Origin: Fratercula arctica
Lineage: Eukaryota; Chordata; Aves; Charadriiformes; Alcidae
Assembly: GCA_947846985.1 (NCBI GenBank)
Contig: CANTUZ010000001.1
Span: forward strand, 33,318,727 to 33,382,726
DNA: 64,000 nucleotides
Reading direction: 5' to 3'
Shown: positions 24,814-37,267 of the stretch, one piece after another
Layout: each line of letters opens with the position of its first letter
How positions within the stretch are numbered: the stretch's first letter is position 1
Program-made: the position numbers and the translations under genes
The notes under the pieces: generated by a model
The model's input: only the letters and a program-made list of their open reading frames with translations
The model's database searches: none
What the model was told of the DNA's origin: nothing

Positions 24814-27722
24814 GTAGGTACAACTATCTATGTATAGGTTTCATATATATATTTATGCATGCATATGCTTTCAAATTTACTATTTATGTCTTAAAGCTGA
24901 TAGAACGGCTGAATGATTTGCACATCAGGTTCGAAGAGCCTGTTTGTTTTGCTTTTTTTTTTTTCCTGAAGCCACAGGTTCAAATCCCAGCAAACTTCAT
25001 TTCGAGGTAGATAAATTGGGTTCCATGCAATTTACTTTGTAGGATTTATTTGGATGAGACTTTAACAACCAATGTCCTACTTGCTGTATGTGGGTGTTAA
25101 AAGATACCATGGAAACCACTGCAAAAGAAATACTTCGCCTTAGTGTCCTGTCCAGGATTACTCAAGCTACGAAGTTGCACCGTTTGTCTCTGTGGCTGCC
25201 ACCTTGCAGCTGAGCAAGTCTGGCCATATTTTCATTCTGAGTGAAGTGATTTGTGTACAGGCATAACTTGGAAACAGTTAATTTGCACAAGAGGACTAAA
25301 TTAATTCGTTGAGTCATTATTTTGTCCAAAAATCGTTAAAGGACTTGTTAAGGTCATGGTTTTTTTTAAAACCTGCTGCCAAAATAATGCTTCCATTATT
25401 CCCTTAATGATTGCAGTCAAAACAGCAATTTGGATAAGGGGAGAAAGAAAAAAGGAGAACTTTCCTGCTATGTTTGTCATCCAAACCATGCAGCTTTGCG
25501 CTTTGTCATAAACATATGAAAATTAAAACTGATTATATGTAGTATCTTCCTCCCAGCTGAGAGAACTAGCAACAGTCTGAACACTAATATATTTTAACAC
25601 CTATTTTAGTCTAGCAACACAGCCAGGAAAGCAGGTTTATTTTGAACCTGAATGGAAGGCTCAAATTTTCGGAACTGCTTCGTGATAAGGGAATGTTGTC
25701 CTCTCTTTTTTTAATTCTTTCCTGGATCTCGTTCATTGTGGTCTGTTTCCGCAGCGAAGTCGATAGAGCCTCATAGCTCTCAGCGTTTGGACAGGAGACA
25801 TTCAATACTGTCTGATAGCTCCAACAAATCTGCAATTGCAGTCTGTCTGCACAGCGTCTCATCGCCCCTTTGAAAGATTCTGTTTGCAAACCAAAATAAA
25901 GACATTAATCCACTCATGATCTTGAAACGCTCCCATTTGCTACCTAAAAAACTTGTCTGTGTACAACAGCTGGTTGCAGGAACTTGCTTCCTCTCCAAAA
26001 ATGTGGATGAAACACGGTTTTGCAAGATTGAAATGTTTTAAAGGAAAATTACCTAAGTGCTTCAACTTTTATCATTCTGGCTTATATGTAACTGGATAAA
26101 GCTAAAGAGCCTGAAATTTTTATTTTTATATAATATAAAGGTTGAAATAGCATTAAAATGAACCATTTCAATTGTGTAAAGAGAGTGTTTCAGTACATCA
26201 TTCCCAGATACCAAAAACAAAATATTTCAGAATCTTCGGTTAATGGTAAATTTTTCAAAATGTAATGTTTTGTTCCAGTTTGTAATTGCAGGAATTGTTT
26301 AAATGCCTGAATTTTCCATAGGATAGAAACTCTATTTTCTGCCCCTCTTTGCTGTGAGCTCTTCCCATGATGATCTCATTGCAATGTTAGACTCCTAAGA
26401 AAAGAAGTCAATACCTAAATTAATGGCCAAGAGGGAAACCAGGCAGCTACAATTATTGAGTCACAGTTGCAGCCATGTATTCAACAATTATGCCACCATG
26501 AAATCAGAGAAGGCGTAGCAGCACAAGTGGAAATAGAGAAATAGAGGGAAAGAATGGATGTTAAAGCATTTGCTACAGTAATGAACTTTGTGAAATGGAA
26601 GTTGAGGTACCTTTTAAACAATTATCATTTATATCAACTATGTAGTGCTCAGGTGTTGTGCCTTGCAGGTTGTCTCTCCACATCTATTCTCAGCGGACTT
26701 CATGGTTCTTGCCCTCGGCCAGTGTGCAAATCTGGGATGATCAAAGAGAAAAAGGCTTGGTGGCTCCTACGTGGTTGTTAGTGAACTGTGATGCATATAA
26801 TGGGATTAGGACATATTTGTTACAGTTGACAGGTTGAATTCAGCAAATTAAATACCTTTACATGCAGAGCAATAGTGGGAGGTGTTGGTAAGGAAAAATG
26901 GCAACGTATGTCTATACACTGAACACACAATCTAATCTTCACACTATGGCATATTTAGGTAAGTTACTCCAGAAAATCATGCTCCTAGAAAGGACAGTAG
27001 AAACTTTAGGCACACTGCATAGGCATCAAGAAGGCCCATACTGTAATCTTCAAAATACCATTTCCTGCAGTCCTCAGGCTTTCTGCTGATGGCACTGGTC
27101 TGCATTACATTTTACATTAAAAAATAATTGTTTCTTAAAATAAAACCTGGAAATATTTTTCTTAGCAAAAGCAGATAGAGATGAAAATGTATACTTAAGA
27201 CTATCCTGGTGTGTCTTCTACATTTTCATTATGTGAGACCATCCTGAAAGGGGAACAAGGATCTAGATGCCTTTGGAAAAAGAAAAGCATCCATCTTGAA
27301 ATGTGCACCACTTATAGATGGACCGATCTTCATTTTTTTCTGTTGTTTTTTACAGGGGAATTGAGCACAGTTAACTAAGAGGCTGGAGCAATTGCAATGT
27401 TACCTTCCCTGCCATGGCAGTTCACACGCAAATCTGGGGGAAAACCCCAGAAATCTTAGTGTATCGCCAATACATCTGTTATTTCCAGAAAGCAAAACTG
27501 TCTTACAAGGCTCTGTAAACGGTCATAAGTGCATTTCATGAGTGACTTCCCAGGTACCTGCAGTAATATTTGTTATGTACATTTCTCAACTATACTCTGT
27601 GGCAGGAAAGGCCAAATGTCAGGCCCGAGCAGTACATAGAACCCAAGACCCTGGTCTGGTGTTAACAAAGACTTCAACACCCAGGACTGCCAGAGGTGCT
27701 GTCACTGAGCATGGTGCCTGTG

Positions 27723-27948
27723 CCTGAAAGAGTGGTCAGGCACTGGAACAGGCTGCCCAGGGAGGTGGTTGAGTCACCATCCCTAGAGGTATTTAAGGAA
27801 CGTGTAGATTTGGCACTTCAGGGCATGCTCTAGTGACAGAGATTGTGGAGGGGGGGGGGGAGGGGGTTGTGTGTGTATGGTTGTACTCGATGATCTCAAA
27901 GGTCCTTACCAACCATGAAGATTCTATGATTGTATGATTCTATGATTC
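27723..27948 (+). mobile_element. CR1 LINE 3' fragment
   Basis: It contains the conserved CR1 ORF2 end ('cactggaacaggctgcccagggaggtgg', 'gagtcaccatccctagaggt') and the 3'UTR block ('tactcgatgatctcaaaggtcc'), and ends in imperfect ATTCTATG-type octamer repeats at 27921-27948. The 'gagtcaccatccct' variant marks a different subfamily from the copies at 2689 and 51468. A G-rich expansion near 27850-27867 interrupts the 3'UTR. Confidence 0.93.
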
Positions 27949-29279
27949 ATTTCCTTCAGCCCTGCGGTTAGGAAAAGATTGCTTCTTCCTTCTAATCTGC
28001 CCCCCCCCTTAATTTCCTCTTCATTGCTGCATAATATAATGATATTTAATTCACATCTCTGTCTTAACTGAAGAGAAAATAATGGCCAATAGGCAATAAT
28101 AATTTCAGATATAATCCTCCTCCAGGATGTTCCCAGACTCTTGGGACATGATCAGTCCCAATGTGAAAAAAAAGTCTTGCCTGGGAGGTGTGCTCGAGTG
28201 GAGAACATTTTGGACACTGAAAATGCTCATCACATGTTTTGTGGCTAAGTCTATAAAGGGAATTTATTCTTCCACTTTTTCTGTAAGTTCAGTGGCTTTC
28301 TGTGGAGCCTCTTGTATATAGGTTCATTCTATGTTTTGATCAAAGAACTTTTACTCACTGATGAGTTCAGTATACATAGGGCACTGCATGCAAATACAGT
28401 TATATAGCCTTGGTGAATACATCACAGTTTGAGGGTGAGAAGGTTAGTATCCATGGTGTCCCTCTGTTGTTAATGGAGAAAGGGAGATTTTTTTACACAA
28501 GCCTCATTTTAGAAGTACTCAGTGATCTTCTTCCAGGATTTTGGCACTCTCCCTTGACAGCTATCTGCCTTCCTTAGAAAGCTCCTGTGAAAAACTCCTA
28601 CCCTTTGTAAAAGTGCCGTAAAATGGTAGTCAAGAGTATCAGTCCTGCAAGTTCACACCAAAGCAAGAGATGGGTCATAGCTGCAGAAGGACTTTGAATG
28701 GCCAGATTGCAATTGCGTGGTGAAGTTCTGACTCTGTTGCAGTCAATAACGAGATTTCCATCAGGTTAAAAAGCCAGGATATCACCAAAAGACTTTTAGG
28801 GTTATTTCATTATCACCAAGGCATAATAAAATGAATATGTTTCAGAGAGTGAAACTGATTTCACCACAAGTTTTTTTTTACCAGCTTTTTGTTTTGTTTG
28901 AACAAAGTAATGGCTTTGACCTCATTCTCCAGCAGCTTGGACGCAGCATTCTGTGGGTTTTTCTCCAGACATTAAATCAATAATACTAAGTAGGGATGCA
29001 TTTTTCCATTTGAATGCATGAAGCTATTATCAGAGCATTTCTCAAGTTCAACCAAGCATCTTACATTTGATGTTGATTCTTCCTTTAATTTTTCCCCTCC
29101 GTATCTGCTTTTCAAGCAGTTACCAGATGATCCCTGACTCTGAGGAGGAGTATACCCAGGATGAGATATGTCAACCATTTTACTAAATTGCTCACTTTAT
29201 GCTGCACTGAGAGTGAAGTTATTCCTGACTACACCATAGTCTTCTCTTTTCACATAGTACGGTTAATCAGTGATGATCC

Positions 29280-30014
29280 TTCTTTGCCAATGACACCAAG
29301 CTGTGTGGCACAGTCAACACGCTGGAGGGAACGGATGCCATCCAGAGGGACCTGGACAGGCTTGAGAGGTGGGCCCATGCAAACCTTAGGAAGTTTACCA
29401 AGGCCAAGTGCACATGGCTCAGGGCAATCCTAAGCACAAATACAGGCTGGGCAGAGAATGGATTAAGAGCAGCCCTGAGGGGAAGGACTTGGGGGCGTTC
29501 GTTGATGAGAAGCTCAACATGAGCCAGCAATGTGCACTCACAGCCCAGAAAGCCAACTGCATCCCGGAGTGCATGAAAAGAAGCATGGCCACCAGGTCGA
29601 GGGAGGTGATTCTGCCCCTCTGCTCTGCTCTCATAAGACCCCATCTGGAATACTGCATCCATCTCTGGGGCCGCCAGCATAAGAAGGACATGGACTTGTT
29701 GGATTGAGTCCAAACCTCTCCTATCAGGGCAGGCTGTGAGAGCTGGTGGTGTAGCAGTAGAATGAGGGTAATAGTTTTAAACTGAAAGAGGGTAGATTTA
29801 GATATTAGGAAGAAATTCTTTACTGTGAGGGTGGTGAGACACTGGAACAGGTTGCCCAGAGAAGCTGTGGATGCCCCATCCCTGGAATCGTTCAAGGCCA
29901 GGCTGGATGGGGCTTTGAGCAACCTGGTCTAGTGGGAGGTGTCCCTGCCCATGGCAGGGGGGTTGGAACTAGGTGATCTTTAAGGTCCCTTCTAACTGTA
30001 ACCATTCCATGATC
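29280..30014 (+). mobile_element. CR1 LINE fragment with partial ORF2 and internal deletion
   Basis: It begins in the reverse-transcriptase region ('tttgccaatgacaccaagctgtgtgg', a decayed form of the catalytic motif). It continues through an open stretch with NPKHKYRLGREW, then LGAFVDEKLNMSQQCAL and REVILPLCSALIRPHLEYC. After about 29706 the region between 'aaggacatggacttgttgga' and 'ttttaaactgaaagaggg' is much shorter and altered relative to the copy at 51468, indicating an internal deletion or rearrangement. The 3' end reads 'ggtgatctttaaggtcccttctaac' with a decayed terminal repeat. It is 5'-truncated and not functional. Confidence 0.93.
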
Positions 30015-30959
30015 TTTATGCAAGACAAATAAAGACAGCTCTTAAATGAGGCTAATTTTTGCAACAAGCCAGGCAAAGATTTAAAAAGCTAACCCCCTTC
30101 AATTTTTGGAGAAGTCTGTAATTCCATCAGACTCGTCAGACTTCAGTTCTTGTACTTCACTATGCAAACCTTTAGTAGAAGCACCCAAGGGTACCTGCTA
30201 TGAACGTCCCACGTTAGTGTATATGTTAGTACACACCTGCCATAGGATGGGGCACCTCTGTGCTCTGTGACTGCCTCACATCAAGCCAGGTGAGATGAAA
30301 AATGCCCTTGAACACAGGGAGAGGAAAGGGAACTAGAAGAGTGTAAGGCCTGCTGAAATAGTCCCAGCGGTTCGGCACAACAGAAGTTGGTCGTCAATGA
30401 GATTAAGATCCCAAGTGACTGCTGATGCTTTTGCTTCAATTCCTTGTGAGCGCAACAGCCATTTCCTGGCTAGCTCACTCTTCAAATGGCTTGCTCTTCA
30501 CAGAACAATGCAGGCTTGTGATAAAAAATGTTTTCTACATGACTAATATAACAGCAATTTGAGCGTAAAGTTACAGGCCAGAAAACCCCAGCGCAGGGCT
30601 TGCACATGTCAGGAAATGTGTGTTTCTTTTCTGTCTGAGCTTCCTGGGTTCCTGGGGTTTGTAAGCTGTGAACCTCAGCCTCAGCAAGCTGACCTGAGTC
30701 AGGGCGTCGCTGCCTTGGCTTGGCTGGGGACCTCTGGCCTTGCAGCAGGCATTTCTGGAGCACACACTAGCAGGCGGGTGCTGTAAAAAAGTGAGGTGAT
30801 GACAGCTGGGTGCCTTTGAGGGTAGGGAGTGGGTGCTGGCAGCCTTTCCATACCCGAGAGAGAGCTCAAGGGTTACGTCCCTCGCAGGGGATGCCAGGAG
30901 GTGGGGTTTGCTTCTCTCCTCCACCTGAGAAGGTTCAAAGCTGCATTTCCCAAGAAGAG

Positions 30960-31937
30960 CATGAGCCCTCAGGGCTCAGCGTTGGGACCATTTCTGTTTA
31001 ACATCTGTATTGATGACCTTGATAAGGACATAGAGTGTATCATCAGTAAGTTTGCAGATGACACAAAGTTAAGTGGGAGTGTTGATCTGCATGAGGATAG
31101 GGAGGCTCTACAGAGAGACTTGGATAGATTGGACCAATGGGCCAATGCTAATGGAATGTGCTTCAACAAGGCCAAGTGCCGGGTCCTGCACTTGGGCCAC
31201 AACAACCCCATGCATCGCTACAGGCTTGGGGAAGTGTGGCTGGAGAGCTGCCTGGCAGAAAAGGACCTGGGGGTTCTAATTGACAAGCGGATGAAGATGA
31301 GCCAGCAGTGTGCCCAGGTGGCCAAGAAAGCCAGTGGCATCTGGGCTTGTATTAGAAATAGCGTGACCAGCAGAAGTAGGGAGGTGATTGTCCCCCCTGT
31401 ACTCAGCACTGGTGAGGCCACACCTTGAGTATTGTGTCCAGTTTTGGGCACCTCAATACGAGAGAGATATCGAGGTGCTGGAGCGAGTGCAGAGGAGGGC
31501 AACGAAGCTGGTGAAGGGCCTGCAGAATAAATCTGATGAGGAGCGATTGAAGGAGCTGGGACTGTTTAGTTTGAGGAAGAGGAGGCTGAGGGGAGACCTC
31601 ATCACTCTCTACAACTACTTGAAAGGACATGGTAGAGAGGTTGGTGCTGGTCTCTTCTCACAGGGAATTAGCGATAGAACAAGAGGGAATGGGTTCAAGC
31701 TGCAGCAGGGTAGGTTTAGACTGGACATTAGGAAAAATTCTTCACAGAAAGAGTGGTGAGACACTGGAATAGGCTGCCCAGGGAGGTGGTGGAGTCACCA
31801 CCCCTGAATGTGTTTAAGACTCATTTAGATGTCGTGTTAAGGGATATGGTGTAGGGGAGAACTTTGTAGAGTGGGGTTGATGGTTGGACTCGATGATCCC
31901 AAGGGTCTCTTCCAACCTAAATGATTCTATGATTCTA
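30960..31937 (+). mobile_element. CR1 LINE fragment, about 1 kb, with reverse-transcriptase palm motif
   Basis: This is the longest CR1 copy in the window. It starts within the reverse-transcriptase domain ([21 protein letters not shown]). The catalytic-type FADDTKL motif at 31051-31071 is a variant of the common YADD box. Downstream are the conserved CR1 segments [18 protein letters not shown] and [12 protein letters not shown]. The frame breaks near 31400-31425, where a +1 shift separates the first part from the second. The second part continues as [14 protein letters not shown] and [20 protein letters not shown] and stops early at about 31757. It ends in octamer repeats at 31922-31937. It is relatively intact but 5'-truncated and frameshifted, so inactive. 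Confidence 0.95.
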
Positions 31938-34526
31938 CATGCACTCTCCAGCCCCTCTGTTTTAACTGCTCCCTTTGCAAGATTGTATTTGGTCGACTAT
32001 TTCATTTAAAAAATGTAGTTAATATTCTAAAGAGAACAAGCAAGAGTGATGGTGCCATGCAAGGATGAGGATAGCCCCTTGAGGAGAGAGAATGGGTGTG
32101 ATATTTTGTTAGAAGAAGGTGCAAGAACACTGCACCCTGACTGGAGCGAGGCATAAAGGCCCCAGGGATTACAGGGACCCATTTACTGTCTGTATTCAGA
32201 TTCCACTGTCCCAGTGGGACCAGAACCAGGTGGTGAGGAGTGGCTGTGCCTCTTTCTGCTTCCTGCCTTTTCCATTCCAGGCGTTTATTTGTAGCCTTCC
32301 CATCACTCATTTCCTTCAATTCAAGGCATGTGGAGTATGATAAATTCAAGCAGCTATGAGCGTTCGCAGATCAGCAGCTTTCCTACTTGCCACAGCAGGC
32401 GTGAGGAATGACCACCTCATGAATTCAATACCATGAGGCCTGAAAAATAACAGGAGTTTAACCAGCTGTTCAGGACCATGTTATCAAAGAGCCTGCTCAG
32501 CCTTCAGAAGTTCTTACACGCTGACAGTTCAAGTCCCCCTGAGTTCCGCTCTTCGTCACTCCAGCCCTGGTCTGGCATGTTAGAGGATGGCAATAAAGTT
32601 TCATTAGCACGGTGCAGATCTCTCTGCTGGCTGAATCACAGTCTCTGCAGTTTCAGCCATGATTCTAACCCTGTGGGGAGCAAACAGCTACAGCAGCCTG
32701 AGGTATATCCTGGCACGGAGTGTGGTAACTGAAGCAGATCTGGGCTATAGCAATAACCCCTTTGTTAATATGCAGCAAGAAATCACACCACTCCCCCTGT
32801 CCCTAATTAAAAGTGTCAGGGTGGCATCATAACTTGGCTTTTGATTGGAGTGAATTCCCGTCATCTGAGGGCGGAGAAGAGAGAACTCCGAGACACAATG
32901 ATAAAAACCATTCAGCCACCCACTCAGCAAATCACAAAAGTTTTTTGACTTTAAATTTCATATGAGTTCCACTGGGAGACAGTTCTTCAATGCCCAGAGC
33001 TGCCTGACATTTTAATAATACCTGATCGTTATGTGCAGCCTTTCATCCCAAAGCATTTTCCCCGAGTATTTATACCGCACACGTATACAGGAGTCATCCC
33101 ATCATTTCTGGTGAGGAATAACATTCAGCCTTATACATATGCAGCTGTGTGCTGAACCCACACAGTGTACAAGGCAGATCAGCTTGTCAGAGCACTCAGG
33201 CTCCCCCGCAACCACCTGAAGGATGATGGGCCACCTCTGCTTCAGCCACAAGCCTGCTACTGCAATCCCGGGGGTTGTACATCGCATTCGCCCTCCCTCC
33301 AACCTGCTAAAGTCCTTCAAGGAATAGACAGCAAAAGGCAGAAGCCAGGAAGGAACTTCAGTATCCCCAGGAGACACTCTTCTTGGAAGAAGAGTCCATC
33401 ATCCTCATCAAGATCCAAGCCAAAGGAATGAGAGCTCCAAAATGTTTGTTTCTAGTGCTTTTCATATATTCAGATGCGGATGCGGAGATTCCTGTGAATA
33501 TGGGGGTTGCCCTGGGTTTTCAGATACCTAAAATTAATATCTTCCAAATACAAATCCTTGCTGAAAACCATTCACTCTCTTAAAACATTTAAGGTGGTTT
33601 TTTTTTTTTTTTCACCCCGATTGCTTCCTGTTATTTCAACAAAGACATTTTCAAAACAAGTCTGCACATCCCAGAAGGGAAACAAACTGCCTTTCTTTCT
33701 TGTCTTTAACTTTTTTTTAGAAGTGCATCATTCTCGAGGAGATTGCTAGAGCAGTATTTGCGTTAAAGACCATTTGAAAGGGCTTTCACAAGTTCTCAGT
33801 CTCAAGTAAGCATGAAGTATCCCCTCCTACAATGACTTCAGCAGAGCTGGTGGGCAGGCGATGCTTTCGTTCAGCCAAGCATTGGTTTGCTGCAATTCCC
33901 TAACACAAAGTGTGCAAAATGACAATTACTTTTTCCCTTGCAAAAGAACCACCTTCACATCACATAAAACATCTGTGTTAAGCCATCAGGAACCTACACA
34001 TAAATCCAGCTTTAGAAAACGAAGCCAACCTGATCATACTTTTAAAAATAAGCGTGAAGTAACTTTCATATTAGTCATCCGTATTTTGCATATGTACATT
34101 CCCATAAAATAGATGTGCTCAAATACAATGAGAACAATATAAAGAGATAGTTTCAATGAGAAAAGCATTTTCAGATTATTGCTAGTTGCCTGAACTCAGC
34201 AGGTGAAAGTTATAATAGTAAAAGCTTTGTAATGAAAAAGTTAAAAGCATCTCTCTGGCAAATGGATCAGAAAAATAGGATGTCAAGAGCACCATAATAC
34301 AATTAATCTTTACTCCTGAAAACAATTCTATCATGTAGGATAAATCAGACAAACTAATCTTAGATGCACAGAGGTGCATTTGAGTGCTTCTTTTGCAAGG
34401 TCTTCTATTCGCTGTTCTAATTCTTCTTCATTGTTGTTCCTATAATTTTAATGCCAGATAATTTTTCAACCCAGTTGTCAACTGTTTATTTGTTAATACT
34501 AGTGCACTCTTAAATTTACAGTTCTG

Positions 34527-34583
34527 GTAAATTCTTTATTAGTGTACTTTAAAAGTAAATTCCTATATTAATGTACTTTAATT
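34527..34583. repeat. Degenerate tandem repeat, about 28-bp unit
   Basis: Two imperfect adjacent copies begin 'gtaaattc' at 34527 and 34555, each containing 'tta.t.tactttaa'. A more diverged third copy may lie just upstream (about 34495-34526). This looks like a small local duplication in AT-rich sequence. Confidence 0.6.
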
Positions 34584-35363
34584 ACAATGTGCTGCGGCTG
34601 ACAAAACCAACGCTGGTTTCTTGCATAGCACAAAATAAGTTATCGAGTTTAGGCTTGATTTGAATGAAAAGATGACACCTGGTCTGTACTGTTTCTAATG
34701 ATAGACCAGTCACAAGCAAAAACTGATACAACATTCACCAGCAGTACAGCATATGGCAAATATGTACTTCTGCATCATTAGGTAGATAGGAGAAGGAGGA
34801 GGATCCTCTGAGACCCTGGGAAAAAAAAAACACCGAAAATCAAGGGGTTTTTTGCTGTGTTCATGACCTCACGCTAACTCTAAAAGTAGCCCAGGCTGCT
34901 TGTGAGAGCTCTGGTTTGGGGCAGATGGTTGGATGCCTCATTCTTTGCCTTATTCTTTTTATTTGTGATGCAACACTGTAATTTGTTACTGTAAGATGAG
35001 TTATCCCAGTGCACATAGAAAAGGCCAAGAGACCTCTCTACATATAGGCAGTGTGTCAGCAAGACCACCTGACTTAATGTCAGCCACTTTACTGAATTCA
35101 ATTCTCAGGCTGTGAGGAACCAGGACCGTGTAAAATACAGTATTTCTAGGAGGTAGTTAATTTGCTAGCACAAGATCAATTCATTTGTAGCAACAAAAGA
35201 ATTACATTAATCAAAGATTATGAGCAATTTTCTAGTCATTGAAGTATTTTTACAGGAGTAGTCAGCAGAGGGTCAGAAACAGCCCCTGTAAGAGGACATG
35301 CTGAAAGAAGAGCTGCATAACACACATGATGCTCCTGGTGAATTTTGAATTAATTTCAGAGTT

Positions 35364-35592
35364 AGAATCGTAGAATCTTTATGGTTGGAAGAGACCTTTA
35401 AGATCATCAAGTCCAATCATTAACCTAGCACTGCCAAGCTACTACTAAACTAAGTCTCTCAGCACCACGTCTACATCTTTTAAATGCCTCCAGCGGTGGC
35501 AACTCAACCACTTCCCTGGGCAGCCTGTTCCAATGCTTGACAACCCTACCAGTGAAGAAATTTTTCCTAATATCCAATCTAAGTTCAATCTG
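35364..35592 (-). mobile_element. CR1 LINE 3' fragment
   Basis: On the minus strand it reads as a CR1 end. The + strand starts with 'agaatcgtagaatctttatggttgg', then 'gaccttta' and 'agatcatcaagtccaatc', and continues through 'gcaccacgtctaca', 'tttaaatgcctccag' and 'gggcagcctgttccaatgc' to 'tttttcctaatatcc'. It resembles the subfamily at 41082 ('agcaccacgtctac...'). Confidence 0.94.
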
Positions 35593-36813
35593 AGTTCATA
35601 CGCTCAACCAAATTTCCACACATCACATCACAGCACAGTGCCCTAGCAGCCCGTGAAGAGGAACAAGCTCCATTAAAGGAAGAATTAGAGCCATTTGTCC
35701 CAAACCAAGCATTGCTGCTGTCAGGAGTTGCTGAATCCTGCAGCCTGACAGAGGCAAGGTGGTCGTAGCTCCATGCGATCAACCTGCAGCGAGGATGAGC
35801 ACATAATTGCCCACAGGCATGTGCACAAACACACATATACAACACATGCATCACATGCGTACGTATATGCATGGCCAGCCACACAGATCAACACAAACTC
35901 AGCATTCATAATCACGAACAGATGGCCTCATCTTGCTCCCCTTTCTGGCTGACCAGGATAAAGGTCCCTTAGTAGAAAATATATATGCAGACTTACACGT
36001 ATACACAATGCGAATCCCTGCAGTAACTGGCCTTTGACTCTCAGTCTATTCTATCTGGCCTCTGCATCACACATATGCACACACACAAAGGTCTTTTAGG
36101 CATTCCCCAGACCCCACGATGTCCCCAGTTGCTGGCTTGGACCCCCTGGTCCCTCCATTAGGTCACGTGCAGTCTCTCTGTTCTCTCCTTGATCCATCCC
36201 AGACCTATGGCCATTCAATACATGGCTCCCATGCTTATCGTCCTACTCAGTGCATGGTCTGACTTGATGCTCACCGGTGATCATGAACAGCCTACGCACA
36301 CAGTCTGGTCTTTGTAAGTGCAGCACCGCAGACACATGTCCCTCTGACCCCTGATCCCACTCCAGCTGCTGTGTTCGGACCCCCATGCACACAGAATACA
36401 GAGTCCTTCACCCAGGAAGAGTTGAAAATTGAGACTAATAAGCGTAATGCACTGATCAGGGCATGTCATGGCCACAGAAGCTTACTGACCAGCAACCTGT
36501 TTACATGTGACCATCCCCTTTTATCTCCTTCCCAAACCGCCGTGATCTCTCCCTTTTCCTGCCTTTTGTTTCCCTGCTAAGGACCCTCAACTAAGTCTTG
36601 TACAATCCCAAGAGCTCTTCCCCTACATCCCATAATAAGTCCCATACCTCTACAGGTAGCACCCCCCTCAGTCTGTAAGATCAGCTAGAGAGCATTTCCA
36701 TTGTCTTGGTACCAGTCGTGATAGGTGTTCTGCTCGACCCCTGGGGCTGATGCTCTCCTGTGACAGCCCTGGGAAGAGCTGGGTCAGGCGACTCTCTTTT
36801 CTCTGATTAGGTT

Positions 36814-36927
36814 ATAGAATCATAGAATCATAGAATGTGTTGGGTTGGAAGGGACCTTTAAAGGTCATCTAGTCCAACCCCCCCTGCAGTAAGCAGGGAC
36901 ATCTTCAACTAGATCAGGTTGCTCAGG
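36814..36927 (-). mobile_element. Short CR1 LINE 3' end
   Basis: The + strand begins with the octamer repeat complement ('atagaatcatagaatcatag'), then 'gggttggaagggaccttta' and 'aaggtcatctagtccaacc', and ends at 'ctagatcaggttgctcagg'. Only about 110 bases of the 3' end were inserted. It has few changes from the common form, so it is probably relatively young. Confidence 0.95.
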
Positions 36928-37195
36928 TTATTGGGCTTTCTCCGACTGTGATGGTACCTTTGTCCTTCTTTGTGCTCATGGAGATCAGACTTTAATCACA
37001 AGTATCAGGACGAAGCAGCAAGTGATGGTGGTTGGAAAATCCCTTCAGCAGGGGACGGAAGCACCCATCTGTTGATGACACATCCCACATGTTGTTTGAT
37101 GAGGGCTGGGATGTTGCACAGAAACTGCTGAGGCTTATCCAGTCATTGGACTATTACCCCTTGTCACACATCCATGAGCTCTAACCCCACAGCTG

Positions 37196-37267
37196 ATCCT
37201 GCTTTGAGCAGGAGGTTGGACTAGAGACCTCCCAAGGTCACTTGTGTGATTTTGTGATTCTGTGATC
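37196..37267 (+). mobile_element. Short CR1 LINE 3' end
   Basis: It reads 'gagcaggaggttggactaga' and 'gacctcccaaggtcac', then decayed 'tgtgattttgtgattctgtgat' repeats, the form of CR1 subfamilies with TTCTGTGA terminal repeats. It is oriented opposite to the fragment at 36814. The 5' edge is approximate. Confidence 0.85.

Noticed and set aside
29408..31759. Long open frames that could be taken for host genes
   Set aside because: Their products are conserved CR1 ORF2 segments (PHLEYC, RRLRGDL, VQRRATK) in truncated, frameshifted elements.
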